Source of the DNA: Lepidostoma basale
Lineage: Eukaryota; Arthropoda; Insecta; Trichoptera; Lepidostomatidae
Length of the DNA stretch: 64,000 nt
Assembly (NCBI GenBank): GCA_022606425.2
Contig: JAHDVF020001024.1
Coordinates: 1,240,001-1,304,000, forward strand
Reading direction: 5' to 3'
In this document: one piece after another, positions 25,658-35,024 of the stretch
Numbering within the stretch: position 1 is the first letter of the stretch
How the letters are laid out: every line of letters begins with the position of its first letter
The notes under the pieces: generated by a model
Told to the model about the DNA's origin: nothing
Seen by the model: only the letters and a program-made list of their open reading frames with translations
Databases searched by the model: none
Position numbers and translations under genes: made by a program

Positions 25658-26939
25658 AACAATGCAACTGATTATTTTGATGCTAATGGTTTTTAACCCC
25701 TTTAACATTTTATCACAAGAGGTCGATATCGATCGAGAGAGAGAGCAAATTGAGCATGCTCGTGGTGAGAAAGAGGCCTCTTCATCAAAAATTATTTTTA
25801 ACGGCATGCTCTATATGATGGGCTGGGTGGGGAAGGAGACTAACTATGCCTATATCTATGATAATGACAGCTATATTGGATTAGGCTATAACTTTAGCAG
25901 ATATTCTAAGGTATTTTTAGATATCAAGTTGGCAGATATTTTGAAGCCAAGTAATGGGTGGGCCGATAGCGAAATGTATGGGGAGGTTGACTTTTTAGCC
26001 GAAGCGAATATTGAGGGCTATAGCCTTATCCTTAAACTGGGTAAATTTAATAGTAAAAATAGCTACTTTGGTGAGTATGCGATGGGCATTGGTAAAGATT
26101 TTATTGCCGACAAGAGAGCTAACTTGGATATGATGAATGGGAAGTTAACCTTTAGGGTAAATAGGCCAAAACTACCACTGGAGCTGAGCTTCATGAGTGA
26201 TTTAGACTTTGGACAGCGTCCATCACCTAGCACTGATGCGGTAACCGACTGGAATAACAAAGGACTTTCATTGATAGGTGATGCTAAAGTTACGGCATTG
26301 CCATTGAGTAAACAGCTTTTTTTGAGCCTAGACCTTTTTTATAATGATCAATTTTATCTTAATGAAAAAAAAGGCGATTTTACGGCTAATAATGGCAACT
26401 ATATCGATACTAATAACCGCACAACCTATTTAGGCGGATCAACTAGACTCCTTTTTAATCAATCTCAGGTAATTAGCTACTCGGTTGGTACAGGTGCTAA
26501 ATATTTTGATGTTAAAAAAGATGGTCGTAAAACAGTTACCCTTGCTGATCAATCAACAAGTTATGAAGCATTTAGTAGTAGAGAGCGAGGTACAGACTTT
26601 GATGTAGGCTTATGGCTAGGTAACTATCACTTTATTGATGGGCGTATAGCATTTCAGCAAATTAATGAAGGGCAAAAAGCAGCCCAGCGTACGATTGGTA
26701 TTGAAACAAATCTCTATATGATTCCTCAAGTAACCATTTATGGCGGGGTTGCCGTAGCCTTAGAGGAGCATCTTATTAATTATGGTCATAGCCTGGATGA
26801 GGGGAAGGCACGTTATGGGTGGGATATAGGCATGATCTACCGTCCCGTTAGTGGGGTGCTACTTACAGGAGGATGGCAAAAAATGGTTAGGTTTGATGAC
26901 ATGGGCTATTTCTATATTAAGGCTACCTATTGGTGGTAG
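25629..26939 (+). CDS. Outer-membrane beta-barrel protein, possible porin
   Basis: About 436 residues: basic n-region and hydrophobic signal (MQLIILMLMVFNPF, then NILSQ), then alternating amphipathic strands with many aromatic ends, finishing in TYWW. This is the composition of an outer-membrane barrel; I cannot assign a named family. I start at 25629 so the signal peptide has a basic n-region; 25620 and 25662 are alternatives. The start overlaps the symporter gene, so the two are coupled. By analogy with OmpL of the E. coli sulfoquinovose cluster it may let the sugar through the outer membrane. Confidence 0.65.
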   Translation: MPLSSHRSYRTMQLIILMLMVFNPFNILSQEVDIDREREQIEHARGEKEASSSKIIFNGMLYMMGWVGKETNYAYIYDNDSYIGLGYNFSRYSKVFLDIKLADILKPSNGWADSEMYGEVDFLAEANIEGYSLILKLGKFNSKNSYFGEYAMGIGKDFIADKRANLDMMNGKLTFRVNRPKLPLELSFMSDLDFGQRPSPSTDAVTDWNNKGLSLIGDAKVTALPLSKQLFLSLDLFYNDQFYLNEKKGDFTANNGNYIDTNNRTTYLGGSTRLLFNQSQVISYSVGTGAKYFDVKKDGRKTVTLADQSTSYEAFSSRERGTDFDVGLWLGNYHFIDGRIAFQQINEGQKAAQRTIGIETNLYMIPQVTIYGGVAVALEEHLINYGHSLDEGKARYGWDIGMIYRPVSGVLLTGGWQKMVRFDDMGYFYIKATYWW

Positions 26940-26964
26940 CCCTAGGATAAAAGATAAAAGAGCT

Positions 26965-27006
26965 ATAATCGTCAAATTTAATATTTATAAAAAATTTGAC
27001 GATTAT
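26965..27006. promoter_or_regulatory. 15-bp inverted repeat over the transaldolase promoter -35 box
   Basis: Perfect 15-bp arms (26965-26979 and 26992-27006) with a 12-base centre. The right arm contains the -35 box TTGACG. No T-tract follows, so an operator is more likely than a terminator. Confidence 0.6.
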
Positions 27007-27024
27007 TAAAAAGCGTGTTACCAT
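26996..27024 (+). promoter_or_regulatory. Sulfoquinovose operon promoter
   Basis: TTGACG (26996-27001), 17-base spacer, TACCAT (27019-27024). The first palindrome overlaps the -35 and the second overlaps the -10, a typical repressor arrangement. Confidence 0.55.
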
Positions 27025-27051
27025 TAATTAATTTAATAAATTAATTAATGG
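27021..27051. promoter_or_regulatory. 31-bp palindrome before the transaldolase gene (ROK operator candidate)
   Basis: Perfect 15-1-15 palindrome (half-site CCATTAATTAATTTA) ending 9 bases before the ATG. ROK-family repressors such as NagC/Mlc bind AT-rich palindromes of this kind; a ROK regulator ends this operon. Confidence 0.7.
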
Positions 27052-27060
27052 GGGCTTGTA

Positions 27061-27744
27061 ATGAAATATTTTTTAGACAGTGCTAAACTAGAGGAGATTA
27101 AGGAAGCCTACGGTAGCTTTGGAATCAATGGGGTAACCACTAACCCACGCCATATTATGAGCAGTGGTAAATCGTTTATCACCGTTATTACCGAGTTAGC
27201 CCAATGGGTTAAGGATGAGCACATCGAGGGCTTTGAAAGGTTTCCTATTTCGGTTGAAATCAATCCACATCTAGGTGAGGCATCGTTAATGGTGCAAGAG
27301 GCTAAAAAAATTGCCGCTATCAGCAGTAACTTTGTCATTAAAATTCCCTGTACCGAGCAGGGTATTATTGCTGCACGCCTGCTAGAGCAGCAGTCGATTC
27401 GTACCAATGTTACGCTCGTTTTTTCAGCCGCCCAAGCACTGTGGCCTGCTAGGTCAAATTCACTTTTTGTCTCACCCTTTATTGGCTGGAAAGAGGCCAA
27501 TGGTGAGGATTGTAAAGACTATATCAGCAACATTGTCTCCTGCTATAAAAATTATGGCTTTTATGGTCAAACCCAAATTATTTGTGCGGCTGTACGCAGT
27601 GCCAAGCAGATCATCGACTGTGCGGTAGCGGGAGCCGATATCGTTACAACGGGGTTAGATATCTATAAAGAGAGCATAAAGCATCCCTATACTAACCAAG
27701 GGCTATCTATTTTTTGTGATGCTTGGGATAACACGGCAAAGTAG
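27061..27744 (+). CDS. Transaldolase family, candidate 6-deoxy-6-sulfofructose transaldolase
   Basis: 227 residues, TalC/fructose-6-P aldolase-type fold. Catalytic Schiff-base lysine K94 (VIKIPC), with D6 and N28 (TTNPR) in the usual places. In the sulfo-TAL pathway a transaldolase of this class moves the dihydroxyacetone unit of sulfofructose onto glyceraldehyde-3-P, giving fructose-6-P and 3-sulfolactaldehyde (SLA). Association with a sulfoquinovosidase supports this over a housekeeping transaldolase. First gene of the operon. Confidence 0.82.
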   Translation: MKYFLDSAKLEEIKEAYGSFGINGVTTNPRHIMSSGKSFITVITELAQWVKDEHIEGFERFPISVEINPHLGEASLMVQEAKKIAAISSNFVIKIPCTEQGIIAARLLEQQSIRTNVTLVFSAAQALWPARSNSLFVSPFIGWKEANGEDCKDYISNIVSCYKNYGFYGQTQIICAAVRSAKQIIDCAVAGADIVTTGLDIYKESIKHPYTNQGLSIFCDAWDNTAK

Positions 27745-27777
27745 GATGATAAAGCAATAAAAAGAGAGGGGGAGACA

Positions 27778-28638
27778 ATGACGATAGGATTTATTGGGCT
27801 CGGCATCATGGGAGAGCCGATGAGCCAAAATATTCTTAAAAAACATAATGATCGGCTTTATGTTTATGACCTTGTTAAGGCTAATGTTGATCAACTGGTG
27901 CTCCATGGTGCCGTTGCTGGGAAAAGTGCTGTTGATGTAGCCACCAAGGCAGATATTATTATTAGCATGGTGCCCAAGTCTGAGCACAGCTTGGCTCTTT
28001 ATGGCGATATTTTAGATTGCCTTGATCAGTCTAAAATATGTATTGATATGAGCACGATTGATCCTGATGTTTCGATGAGGATTGCATCGATGGTTAAAGC
28101 GACAGGGGCAGATTTTTTTGATGCCCCTGTGGTTAAGTCAAAGCCGGCCGCCATTAGTGCAACACTAGGCATCTATATTGGTGGTGATAGCAAAAACATT
28201 GAAACGATTAGGCCTATTTTGGCCTACATGGGAAGTAATATTATTCATATGGGTGATAACGGCCAAGGACTTGCCATGAAGATTTGTCATAATGCCTTGG
28301 TATCACAGATACAGAATGGGGTGAATGAGACCTTGGCTTTGGCCTCTTATTATAGCATCAATATTGATCAATTTGTAACCGCTGTTTCCTATGGTGGGGG
28401 GCAAAATTTCTATTTAGATGCTAAAGCACAGGCGATTAAGAGCAGTAACTTTAGCCCAGCCTTTTCGGTAGAGAATATGGATAAAGATATTAAGATCTGC
28501 CTTGAGATGGCTTCACGGGTGGGACTTCCGATGAGATCTCAAGAGCAGGTGGCACAGGTTTACCAAAAAGCCATCGAGCGGGGCTATGCTCAAGAAGATT
28601 TTTCTGCCACGATTAAGGTTGTTAAAGAGCATGATTAA
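27778..28638 (+). CDS. 3-hydroxyisobutyrate dehydrogenase-family reductase, candidate SLA reductase
   Basis: 286 residues with an N-terminal Rossmann motif (GLGIMG, 7-12) and the catalytic lysine K168 in GQGLAMKICHN. E. coli YihU, which reduces sulfolactaldehyde to 2,3-dihydroxypropane-1-sulfonate (DHPS), is in this same family. It directly follows the transaldolase that would make SLA. Tartronate semialdehyde reductase is the usual alternative name but does not fit the neighbours. Confidence 0.82.
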   Translation: MTIGFIGLGIMGEPMSQNILKKHNDRLYVYDLVKANVDQLVLHGAVAGKSAVDVATKADIIISMVPKSEHSLALYGDILDCLDQSKICIDMSTIDPDVSMRIASMVKATGADFFDAPVVKSKPAAISATLGIYIGGDSKNIETIRPILAYMGSNIIHMGDNGQGLAMKICHNALVSQIQNGVNETLALASYYSINIDQFVTAVSYGGGQNFYLDAKAQAIKSSNFSPAFSVENMDKDIKICLEMASRVGLPMRSQEQVAQVYQKAIERGYAQEDFSATIKVVKEHD

Positions 28639-29302
28639 GCTACTTAGCGAGCTTAATAGCTATCCAATCAACAATGTTAATGATTGTAAAAAATTTAAAC
28701 TCTACGGAAAAGTAATAGATGGCTACAATTTTAGTGGAATTGTTGACTACATGGTTAATAACACGACGATTCCTGATGAGGGAAATATCTACCTTGCATC
28801 GGTTGATGAGATGGAGGCCTACCCCATTAAGGAGCAGCTTTCTCAGGGGCTATATGGCGGTATGCCTATCCAGATAGGCTACTGCAATGGTAGAAATAGT
28901 ACATACAATGGCTTTGAATATCATAAGGGTAGTGAAATAAATATTGCCGTTACAAGCTTTGTAATGGCTTTAGGCCACCAATGGGATATTACAGGTAACC
29001 ATTACCATGTTGACCAGGCCGAGCTTTTTTTTGTTGAACAGGGCAGTGCGATTGAGCTTTATCAAACCACCTTGCATCTAGCCCCCCTGCGTGTGAGCCA
29101 TGCAGGCTTTAAAAATATTGTCGTTTTACCACAAAACACTAATAGCCCACTAAGCTACATCAAGGAGATTACAACGGAGGAGGATCGACTACTTCTCCAG
29201 ACCAATAAGTGGGTCATAGCCCACCCGACGAGGGAACCACTCATTAAACAGGGTGCCTTTGCAGGGTTATTGGGAGAAAACAGGGAGTTTTACTATCAGT
29301 AG
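28631..29302 (+). CDS. DUF4867-like cupin protein, possible sugar isomerase
   Basis: About 223 residues. I recognise the DUF4867 pattern: YGGMPIQIGYCNG, then YHKGSEINIAVT and ELYQTTLHLAP. The second half looks like a cupin with a possible metal site (GNHYHVDQAELFFVEQG: two His and a Glu). Similar genes occur in sulfo-TAL clusters of Firmicutes as far as I recall; a role in sulfoquinovose isomerisation or mutarotation is inference. The start at 28631 (ATG inside the last codons of the reductase) gives an 8-base overlap. Confidence 0.7.
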   Translation: MIKLLSELNSYPINNVNDCKKFKLYGKVIDGYNFSGIVDYMVNNTTIPDEGNIYLASVDEMEAYPIKEQLSQGLYGGMPIQIGYCNGRNSTYNGFEYHKGSEINIAVTSFVMALGHQWDITGNHYHVDQAELFFVEQGSAIELYQTTLHLAPLRVSHAGFKNIVVLPQNTNSPLSYIKEITTEEDRLLLQTNKWVIAHPTREPLIKQGAFAGLLGENREFYYQ

Positions 29303-29339
29303 TAAAACATTATAGAAGATTTTTACAAGGAGAAAAAAA

Positions 29340-31097
29340 GTGATACACTTAGGCTTTACATTTTTTACCTTTGTTTTTTTTACAGCACTTGTTGCGATCA
29401 TCTCAATAAAAATAGTTAAAAATAGTGATAACCAAATAACAACTAAAGGCTACTTTTTGGCAGGTAATGGCCTAGGTGGTTTTTTTATTGCCGGCTCGAT
29501 GCTGCTAACAAATATTTCGGCTGAAAACCTTGTTGGGCTAGCAGGGCAATCCTACCGAGCCAATATGAGTGGCATGGCATGGGAGTCTACGGCGGTTATA
29601 TCCACTGTGGTGATGGCTTTTGTTTTTCTACCTGTCTACCTACGTAAAGGCTATACTACCCTATCAGAGTTTATGGAAGAGCGATATGGTATTTTTATTC
29701 GCCGTATGGTATCAATTCTATTTTTAGTCGGCTACTTGCTGGTGGGTATTCCCGTCTCCCTTTATGCGGGGGCGATCGCTTTTAATCAAATTTTTAATCT
29801 TCATGAGGTACTTGGGATAGGTATCCATAGCTCTTTAACTCTTTTAATTGTACTATGTGGCCTTATTGGGGCCTTGTATGCTGTCCTTGGCGGCATGAAG
29901 GCGGTGGCGGTCTCCGATACCGTTAATGGTGTTCTTCTTGTGATAGGCTCTACGATTGTTATTGTCTTTGGCTTTATTGCCTTAGGTAAAACATTGGGTG
30001 GTGGCTTTATGATGGGGGTGGAGGATGTTTTTAGGAACAACCCAGAAAAACTTAATGCCATTGGTGGTAAAAATGACCCTGTTCCTTTTGGGACTATTTT
30101 TACTGGGCTGATGCTTGCTAACCTATTCTATTGGGGTACCAACCAAGTACTGATTCAAAGAGCTTTAGGTGCTAAAAATTTAAAAGAGGGCCAAAAAGGG
30201 GTTTTACTTTCTGGCTTTTTGAAAATGATGGTGCCGATGTTACTGGTATTTCCGGGCCTGATTGCAGCACGCCTTGTACCAGGACTACCTATTAGTGATT
30301 TTGCCTATCCCTCTCTTGTCGCAGCCGCTTTACCATGGCCTGTAGTGGGGCTTTTTTGTGCGGCGTTGTTTGGAGCCATTATATCTACCTATAACTCATT
30401 TTTGAATGCAGCGAGTACAGTTTTTATGGTTGATATATATAAGCCAATTTTTAATAAAAATATTTCCGAACGTGATACGGTTACGATGGCTAAAAAAGTC
30501 GGCTGGCTTTTTGCAATTTTTTCAATTGCCTTTACACCATTTTTAAATGTGCTAGGTTCAGGCCTCTATGACTTTGGTCGTAGTTTTACCGGCTTTTATA
30601 ATATTCCTATTATTACCCTGGTACTTGTTGGTATGTTTTCTAAGACAGGTTCAACACTGGGTGCTATTTGTGCCACAGCGTTTCATATTTTCTTTTATTC
30701 AGGCTTTAAATTTTGGTTTCAACACATCGACTCAGCCTTTACCCATATGATCACCCAAATTCACTTTGCCCATATTTATGGTATATCCTTCATCATCATG
30801 CTCATTATTATTTTTATCTGTAGTAAAATATCACCTAACACCAAAGAGTTTAATAAAGAGAGCCGTACGGTTAATGCCAATTACGATATGACGCCCTGGC
30901 AGCATAAGAATGTTGTAGCGATTTGGCTGATCTCCTTTCTATTTTATCAATATTTTATCTTCTCACCAGCGGGTATTGCAACTAGTAATCCCAATAATGG
31001 CTTAATCGCCCTCGTAACCATGGCACTTGTGCTAGAGACGATCGTGCTAGTGATGGTAAGCAAGAAGGGTAGAAATGTTAAGATGGAGGTAGTATAG
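29340..31097 (+). CDS. SSS-family sodium:solute symporter
   Basis: 585 residues with about 13-14 membrane segments; the SLC5/SSS core is clear (LTNISAENLVGLAGQSYRANMSG near residue 60, and GALYAVLGGMKAVAVSDTVNG). Likely imports sulfoquinovose or sulfoquinovosyl glycerol with sodium. GTG start with AAGGAG upstream; the stop is directly followed by the sulfoquinovosidase ATG. Confidence 0.8.
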   Translation: MIHLGFTFFTFVFFTALVAIISIKIVKNSDNQITTKGYFLAGNGLGGFFIAGSMLLTNISAENLVGLAGQSYRANMSGMAWESTAVISTVVMAFVFLPVYLRKGYTTLSEFMEERYGIFIRRMVSILFLVGYLLVGIPVSLYAGAIAFNQIFNLHEVLGIGIHSSLTLLIVLCGLIGALYAVLGGMKAVAVSDTVNGVLLVIGSTIVIVFGFIALGKTLGGGFMMGVEDVFRNNPEKLNAIGGKNDPVPFGTIFTGLMLANLFYWGTNQVLIQRALGAKNLKEGQKGVLLSGFLKMMVPMLLVFPGLIAARLVPGLPISDFAYPSLVAAALPWPVVGLFCAALFGAIISTYNSFLNAASTVFMVDIYKPIFNKNISERDTVTMAKKVGWLFAIFSIAFTPFLNVLGSGLYDFGRSFTGFYNIPIITLVLVGMFSKTGSTLGAICATAFHIFFYSGFKFWFQHIDSAFTHMITQIHFAHIYGISFIIMLIIIFICSKISPNTKEFNKESRTVNANYDMTPWQHKNVVAIWLISFLFYQYFIFSPAGIATSNPNNGLIALVTMALVLETIVLVMVSKKGRNVKMEVV

Positions 31098-33101
31098 ATG
31101 AATTTACATGTAACGGAGAGAGGATTTATCCTTTTAAAGGATGGAGAGGCGATACTAGAGCATAGCCCGCAACAGCCGTTAATCTACCTTGGATTGGGAA
31201 CCGAAGATGTGCAGATGTATAGAGGTAACTTTAACATTAGCGACTATGTTGAGCAACGTTACCCCCTACAGATGAGTAACATTGAGGTAGTAGAGGGTGG
31301 CTATCAAATTGATTTTGAGGGAAAGCTTGGGCTTGAGCTATTAGTAAGCGGAGAACAGGCACTGTTAAATTTTAAGGCAGCCGATGAGCTTGCTAACCGC
31401 TTTTGGATACGGCTTTGTGCCACGAAGGAGGAGAGGTGTTACGGCTGTGGTGAGCAGATGTCTTACCTTAACTTACGGGGGAGAAATTTTCCCTTATGGA
31501 CATCTGAGCCTGGGGTTGGCCGCGATAAAAGCAGCTACATAACGTGGCGCTCTGATGTTGAAAACAAGGCGGGGGGTGATTATTATAATACTAACTTTCC
31601 ACAACCTACCTTTATATCAAGTAAACATTACTACATGCATCTTGAGACGACGGCCTACGCTGATTTTGATTTTAGAAATGACTCTTTTCATGAGCTTCAA
31701 AGCTGGGAGATTCCAAAACAGATTCGTATAGAGACGGCACCTACCTATAGAGAACTTTTAACCAAACTTACCCATTTTTTAGGGCGCCAAGGCGAGCTAC
31801 CCTCATGGGTTTATAATGGCCTTATCATGGGTGTCCAGGGGGGAGGTGAGCGCTCTTTTAAACTTCTTGATGAATCAATTAATCAAGGGCTCAAAATAGC
31901 CGCCGTTTGGTGTCAGGACTGGGCAGGCAAGAGAGTTACCTCTTTTGGTAAAAGGCTGCAGTGGGACTGGCACTATAACCCAGAGATGTATCCTGAGCTA
32001 CCCCAAAAAATTAAAGAGCTTAAAAAGCGAGCTATCCGTTTTTTAGGCTATGTCAATCCCTACTTGGTGAATGATGGGGTGCTGTATAAAGAGGGCAAAG
32101 AAAAAGGTTTTTTTGCTACTAAAGCTGATGGCAGCGACTATTTAGTCGATTTTGGTGAGTTTTACTGTGGTGTTGTCGATTTAACTAACCCCTCTGCCTA
32201 CAGCTGGTTTAAGGGGGTTATTCAGCAGTATAGCATCGATATTGGTATTGATGGTTGGATGGCTGATTTTGGTGAATATCTGCCTACGGACGACATTGTT
32301 TTACATAGCGGGATTAGTGCCATGAAAGAGCATAACCACTGGCCTCTACTATGGGCTCAGTGTAACTACGATGCGGTGGCTGAGAAGGGCAAAACAGATG
32401 AGATTCTCTATTTTATGAGGGCAGGTGGAGCCCGAATCGCGGGCTATTGTCCTTTACTTTGGGCTGGTGACCAGTCGGTCGACTTTTCGCTCCATGATGG
32501 CCTAGCCTCTACCATTTGTGGTGCCTTAAGTGCTGGTATGAGCGGTGTAGGTATCAGCCATAGCGATATAGGTGGCTATACCTCACTATTTGAGAACATC
32601 AGAAGCCGAGAACTTTTTTTACGCTGGGCCGAGATGGCCATGTTTACCCCAGTGATGCGAAGCCATGAAGGTAATCGTCCCGATACTAATTTTCAATATT
32701 ATAATGACCCTAAGGATATTAAGGCCTTAGCACGATTGGTTGATATTTATGTCATGCTTAAACCTTATATGCAGCATGTCGTTAAGGAAAATAGCTTGGA
32801 GGGTATACCGGCTCAGCGCCCTCTTTTTCTTCATTACGAGGATGATGAGGCTACCTATCATATTCAGTATCAATATCTTTTGGGTGAGGATCTGCTTGTT
32901 GCTCCGGTCTACCTCGAGAATCAAAATCGCTGGAGCCTCTACCTGCCGGAGGATGAGTGGGTTCATCTTTGGAGTGGGCAAAACTATCGTGGAGGTAGTA
33001 TCAGTGTGGAGGCACCCTTGGGCTACACTCCTGCGTTTTATCGAAAAAAATCGAACTATGCCGATCTTTTTAGGCAAGTAAAAGAGTGCTATGGATCGTA
33101 G
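31098..33101 (+). CDS. Sulfoquinovosidase (GH31, YihQ-type)
   Basis: 667 residues. It follows E. coli YihQ closely. Nucleophile D390 (GWMADFGEYLP) and acid/base D458 (WAGDQ) are present. The residues that hold the sulfonate in YihQ (Q288, R301, W304, Y508) align with Q273 (WCQDW), R286 and W289 (FGKRLQW) and Y494 (SDIGGYT). The enzyme cleaves sulfoquinovosyl glycerol to sulfoquinovose and glycerol; without a signal peptide it acts in the cytoplasm. These residues separate it from ordinary alpha-glucosidases of the family. Confidence 0.92.
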   Translation: MNLHVTERGFILLKDGEAILEHSPQQPLIYLGLGTEDVQMYRGNFNISDYVEQRYPLQMSNIEVVEGGYQIDFEGKLGLELLVSGEQALLNFKAADELANRFWIRLCATKEERCYGCGEQMSYLNLRGRNFPLWTSEPGVGRDKSSYITWRSDVENKAGGDYYNTNFPQPTFISSKHYYMHLETTAYADFDFRNDSFHELQSWEIPKQIRIETAPTYRELLTKLTHFLGRQGELPSWVYNGLIMGVQGGGERSFKLLDESINQGLKIAAVWCQDWAGKRVTSFGKRLQWDWHYNPEMYPELPQKIKELKKRAIRFLGYVNPYLVNDGVLYKEGKEKGFFATKADGSDYLVDFGEFYCGVVDLTNPSAYSWFKGVIQQYSIDIGIDGWMADFGEYLPTDDIVLHSGISAMKEHNHWPLLWAQCNYDAVAEKGKTDEILYFMRAGGARIAGYCPLLWAGDQSVDFSLHDGLASTICGALSAGMSGVGISHSDIGGYTSLFENIRSRELFLRWAEMAMFTPVMRSHEGNRPDTNFQYYNDPKDIKALARLVDIYVMLKPYMQHVVKENSLEGIPAQRPLFLHYEDDEATYHIQYQYLLGEDLLVAPVYLENQNRWSLYLPEDEWVHLWSGQNYRGGSISVEAPLGYTPAFYRKKSNYADLFRQVKECYGS

Positions 33102-33112
33102 GGTAAGAGAGA

Positions 33113-33850
33113 ATGACTTTATCTCTGTTAGCTTTTTATTTGGTTATTTTTTTCTCTAACATTATACAGGCTATTACAGGCTTTGCCGGTACACTTTTGG
33201 CCATGCCACCAAGCCTGATGCTTGTTGGTTATGGGGTAGCTAAACCTGTTTTGAACCTCCTAGGGCTATTGGCAGGGGTGGCCATTTGTATAGGCTCCTA
33301 TCGCTATGTTGATTGGCTATACCTAACAAAGGCGATGGTAGGCACCACGCTGGGGGTCGCCTTGGGCTTTATACTGAAACCCTATGCGATGGGCTATCAA
33401 GAGATGCTTTTAACACTGTTAGCGATCATGATTCTGTTTTTATCACTAAAGGGGCTTATCTCTGCGGGGAGGCTACCTCAAGAGATCAAGAGGCAATCAG
33501 AGGTTAAGGGCTATCTTTTATTAATACTAGCGGGTATTGTCCATAGCTTTTTTGTTGTAGGTGGGCCACTGGTGGTTAGCTATTTTTCGAGCCGTATTAG
33601 CGATAAAAGAGCCTTTAGGGCAACAATATCGGTTGTTTGGATTTTTTTAAACTCAATTATTTTGGCACAAGAGGTAGTGGGTGGGCAGTGGAGTATGAAT
33701 CTTTTAAAAACACTGCTCATTGCACTTCCCTTTTGGTGGGGTGGCATGGTGGTCGGTAGGTGGCTCTACTCTAAGATAGATCAAAAAATATTTACACTAT
33801 TAACCTACCTGTTACTCTTTATTTCTAGTATTTTTTTACTCATCAAATAA
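33113..33850 (+). CDS. TauE/SafE-family exporter, candidate DHPS exporter
   Basis: 245 residues, about eight membrane segments. The TauE/SafE (DUF81) pattern is visible: an N-terminal NIIQAITGFAGTLLAMP and a repeat in the second half (GIVHSFFVVGGPLVV). Members export sulfonates; in sulfo-TAL clusters a protein of this family is taken to release the C3 sulfonate end product. Confidence 0.8.
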   Translation: MTLSLLAFYLVIFFSNIIQAITGFAGTLLAMPPSLMLVGYGVAKPVLNLLGLLAGVAICIGSYRYVDWLYLTKAMVGTTLGVALGFILKPYAMGYQEMLLTLLAIMILFLSLKGLISAGRLPQEIKRQSEVKGYLLLILAGIVHSFFVVGGPLVVSYFSSRISDKRAFRATISVVWIFLNSIILAQEVVGGQWSMNLLKTLLIALPFWWGGMVVGRWLYSKIDQKIFTLLTYLLLFISSIFLLIK

Positions 33851-33875
33851 TATAAGGTAAAAGAGGAGAATTTTT

Positions 33876-35024
33876 ATGAGAAAAGCATTTATTAGTCCAA
33901 GCAAATATGTGCAGGGCGAAAATGAGTTGGTAAATTTAGGCTATTTTGTTAAAACTTTTGGGCAATCAGCACTCTTAATTGCCCATCCTAGTGATATTGA
34001 GCGTGTTAAAAGCCAACTCAATGCAACAGCTGAGGCATTTTCGGTAACTTTTATCGAGAGTAATTTTGGTGGTGAATGCTCACGAAGTGAGGTAGAGCGC
34101 CTTAAAAAAATTGCTAAAGAGCATCAGTGTGGCTGTACCATTGGCCTAGGGGGAGGCAAGGCGATTGATACAGCCAAGTGTGTTGCTGAGGGTGAGGCCT
34201 TAATAATTGTACCAACCATTGCCTCAACAGATGCACCTACGAGCCATTCGGCCGTTCTTTATAAGGAGGATGGCTCTTTTGATGACTATGCCTACTTTAA
34301 ACAAAGTCCTAGCGTTGTTTTGGTCGATAGCACGATTATTGCCCATGCTCCAAGCCGTTTCTTGGTTGCGGGGATGGGTGATGCCCTCTCCACCTATTTT
34401 GAGGCTCGAGCCAATGATCGTTCCTATAGCCCTGTTAATGCCGGTTTACCATGTGGCTACCGAGAAAAGAGGTGTGATGCTGCTATAGCCACCAAAGCAG
34501 CGATGGCTTTAGCGACGTTGTGCTATGAAACACTCTTGGCAGATGGTTATAAGGCCTTGGTTGCGTGTGATGCTAATGTCGTCAATCAATCGCTTGAAAA
34601 TATTATTGAGGCCAATATACTGCTGTCTGGGTTAGGCTTTGAAAGTGGAGGGCTTGCGGCAGCCCATGCGATTCATAATGGACTAACCATTTTAGAGCAG
34701 AGCCATCATTACTATCATGGTGAAAAGGTTGCCTTTGGTACCTTGGTTCAGCTTGTTTTAGAAAATGCCCCGATGGATGAAATTAATAGGGTGTTGACCT
34801 TTTGTACGATGGTAGGTCTACCCATCTGTTTGGAGGATATTGGTGTTAAAAGTATCAGCGATGAGCAGCTTGCAGAGGTTGCTAAAAAGGCATCACTAGA
34901 GGGAGAATCTATTCATGCGATGCCATTTAAGGTGACAGCAACGATGGTGATGGCGGCGATTAAAAGTGCTGATCGAATAGGGATGGATCACAAAAAGGCA
35001 TCAAACAGTAGGAGCAATCAATAG
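33876..35024 (+). CDS. Glycerol dehydrogenase (GldA family)
   Basis: 382 residues, iron-type alcohol dehydrogenase family. NAD site GLGGGKAIDTAKC, and the metal-binding region with histidines (GGLAAAHAIHNGL and YYHGEKVAFG). It oxidises glycerol to dihydroxyacetone. In this operon glycerol would come from sulfoquinovosyl glycerol, and the next gene phosphorylates dihydroxyacetone. Glycerol-1-P dehydrogenase is less likely. The stop overlaps the next GTG by one base. Confidence 0.85.
   Translation: MRKAFISPSKYVQGENELVNLGYFVKTFGQSALLIAHPSDIERVKSQLNATAEAFSVTFIESNFGGECSRSEVERLKKIAKEHQCGCTIGLGGGKAIDTAKCVAEGEALIIVPTIASTDAPTSHSAVLYKEDGSFDDYAYFKQSPSVVLVDSTIIAHAPSRFLVAGMGDALSTYFEARANDRSYSPVNAGLPCGYREKRCDAAIATKAAMALATLCYETLLADGYKALVACDANVVNQSLENIIEANILLSGLGFESGGLAAAHAIHNGLTILEQSHHYYHGEKVAFGTLVQLVLENAPMDEINRVLTFCTMVGLPICLEDIGVKSISDEQLAEVAKKASLEGESIHAMPFKVTATMVMAAIKSADRIGMDHKKASNSRSNQ

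Noticed and set aside
26965..27006. Terminator after the beta-barrel gene
   Set aside because: No T-tract follows on the plus strand, and the right arm holds a -35 box.
31098..33101. Ordinary alpha-glucosidase or alpha-xylosidase reading of the GH31 gene
   Set aside because: The residues at the sulfonate pocket (Q273, R286, W289, Y494) fit sulfoquinovosidase, and the operon content agrees.
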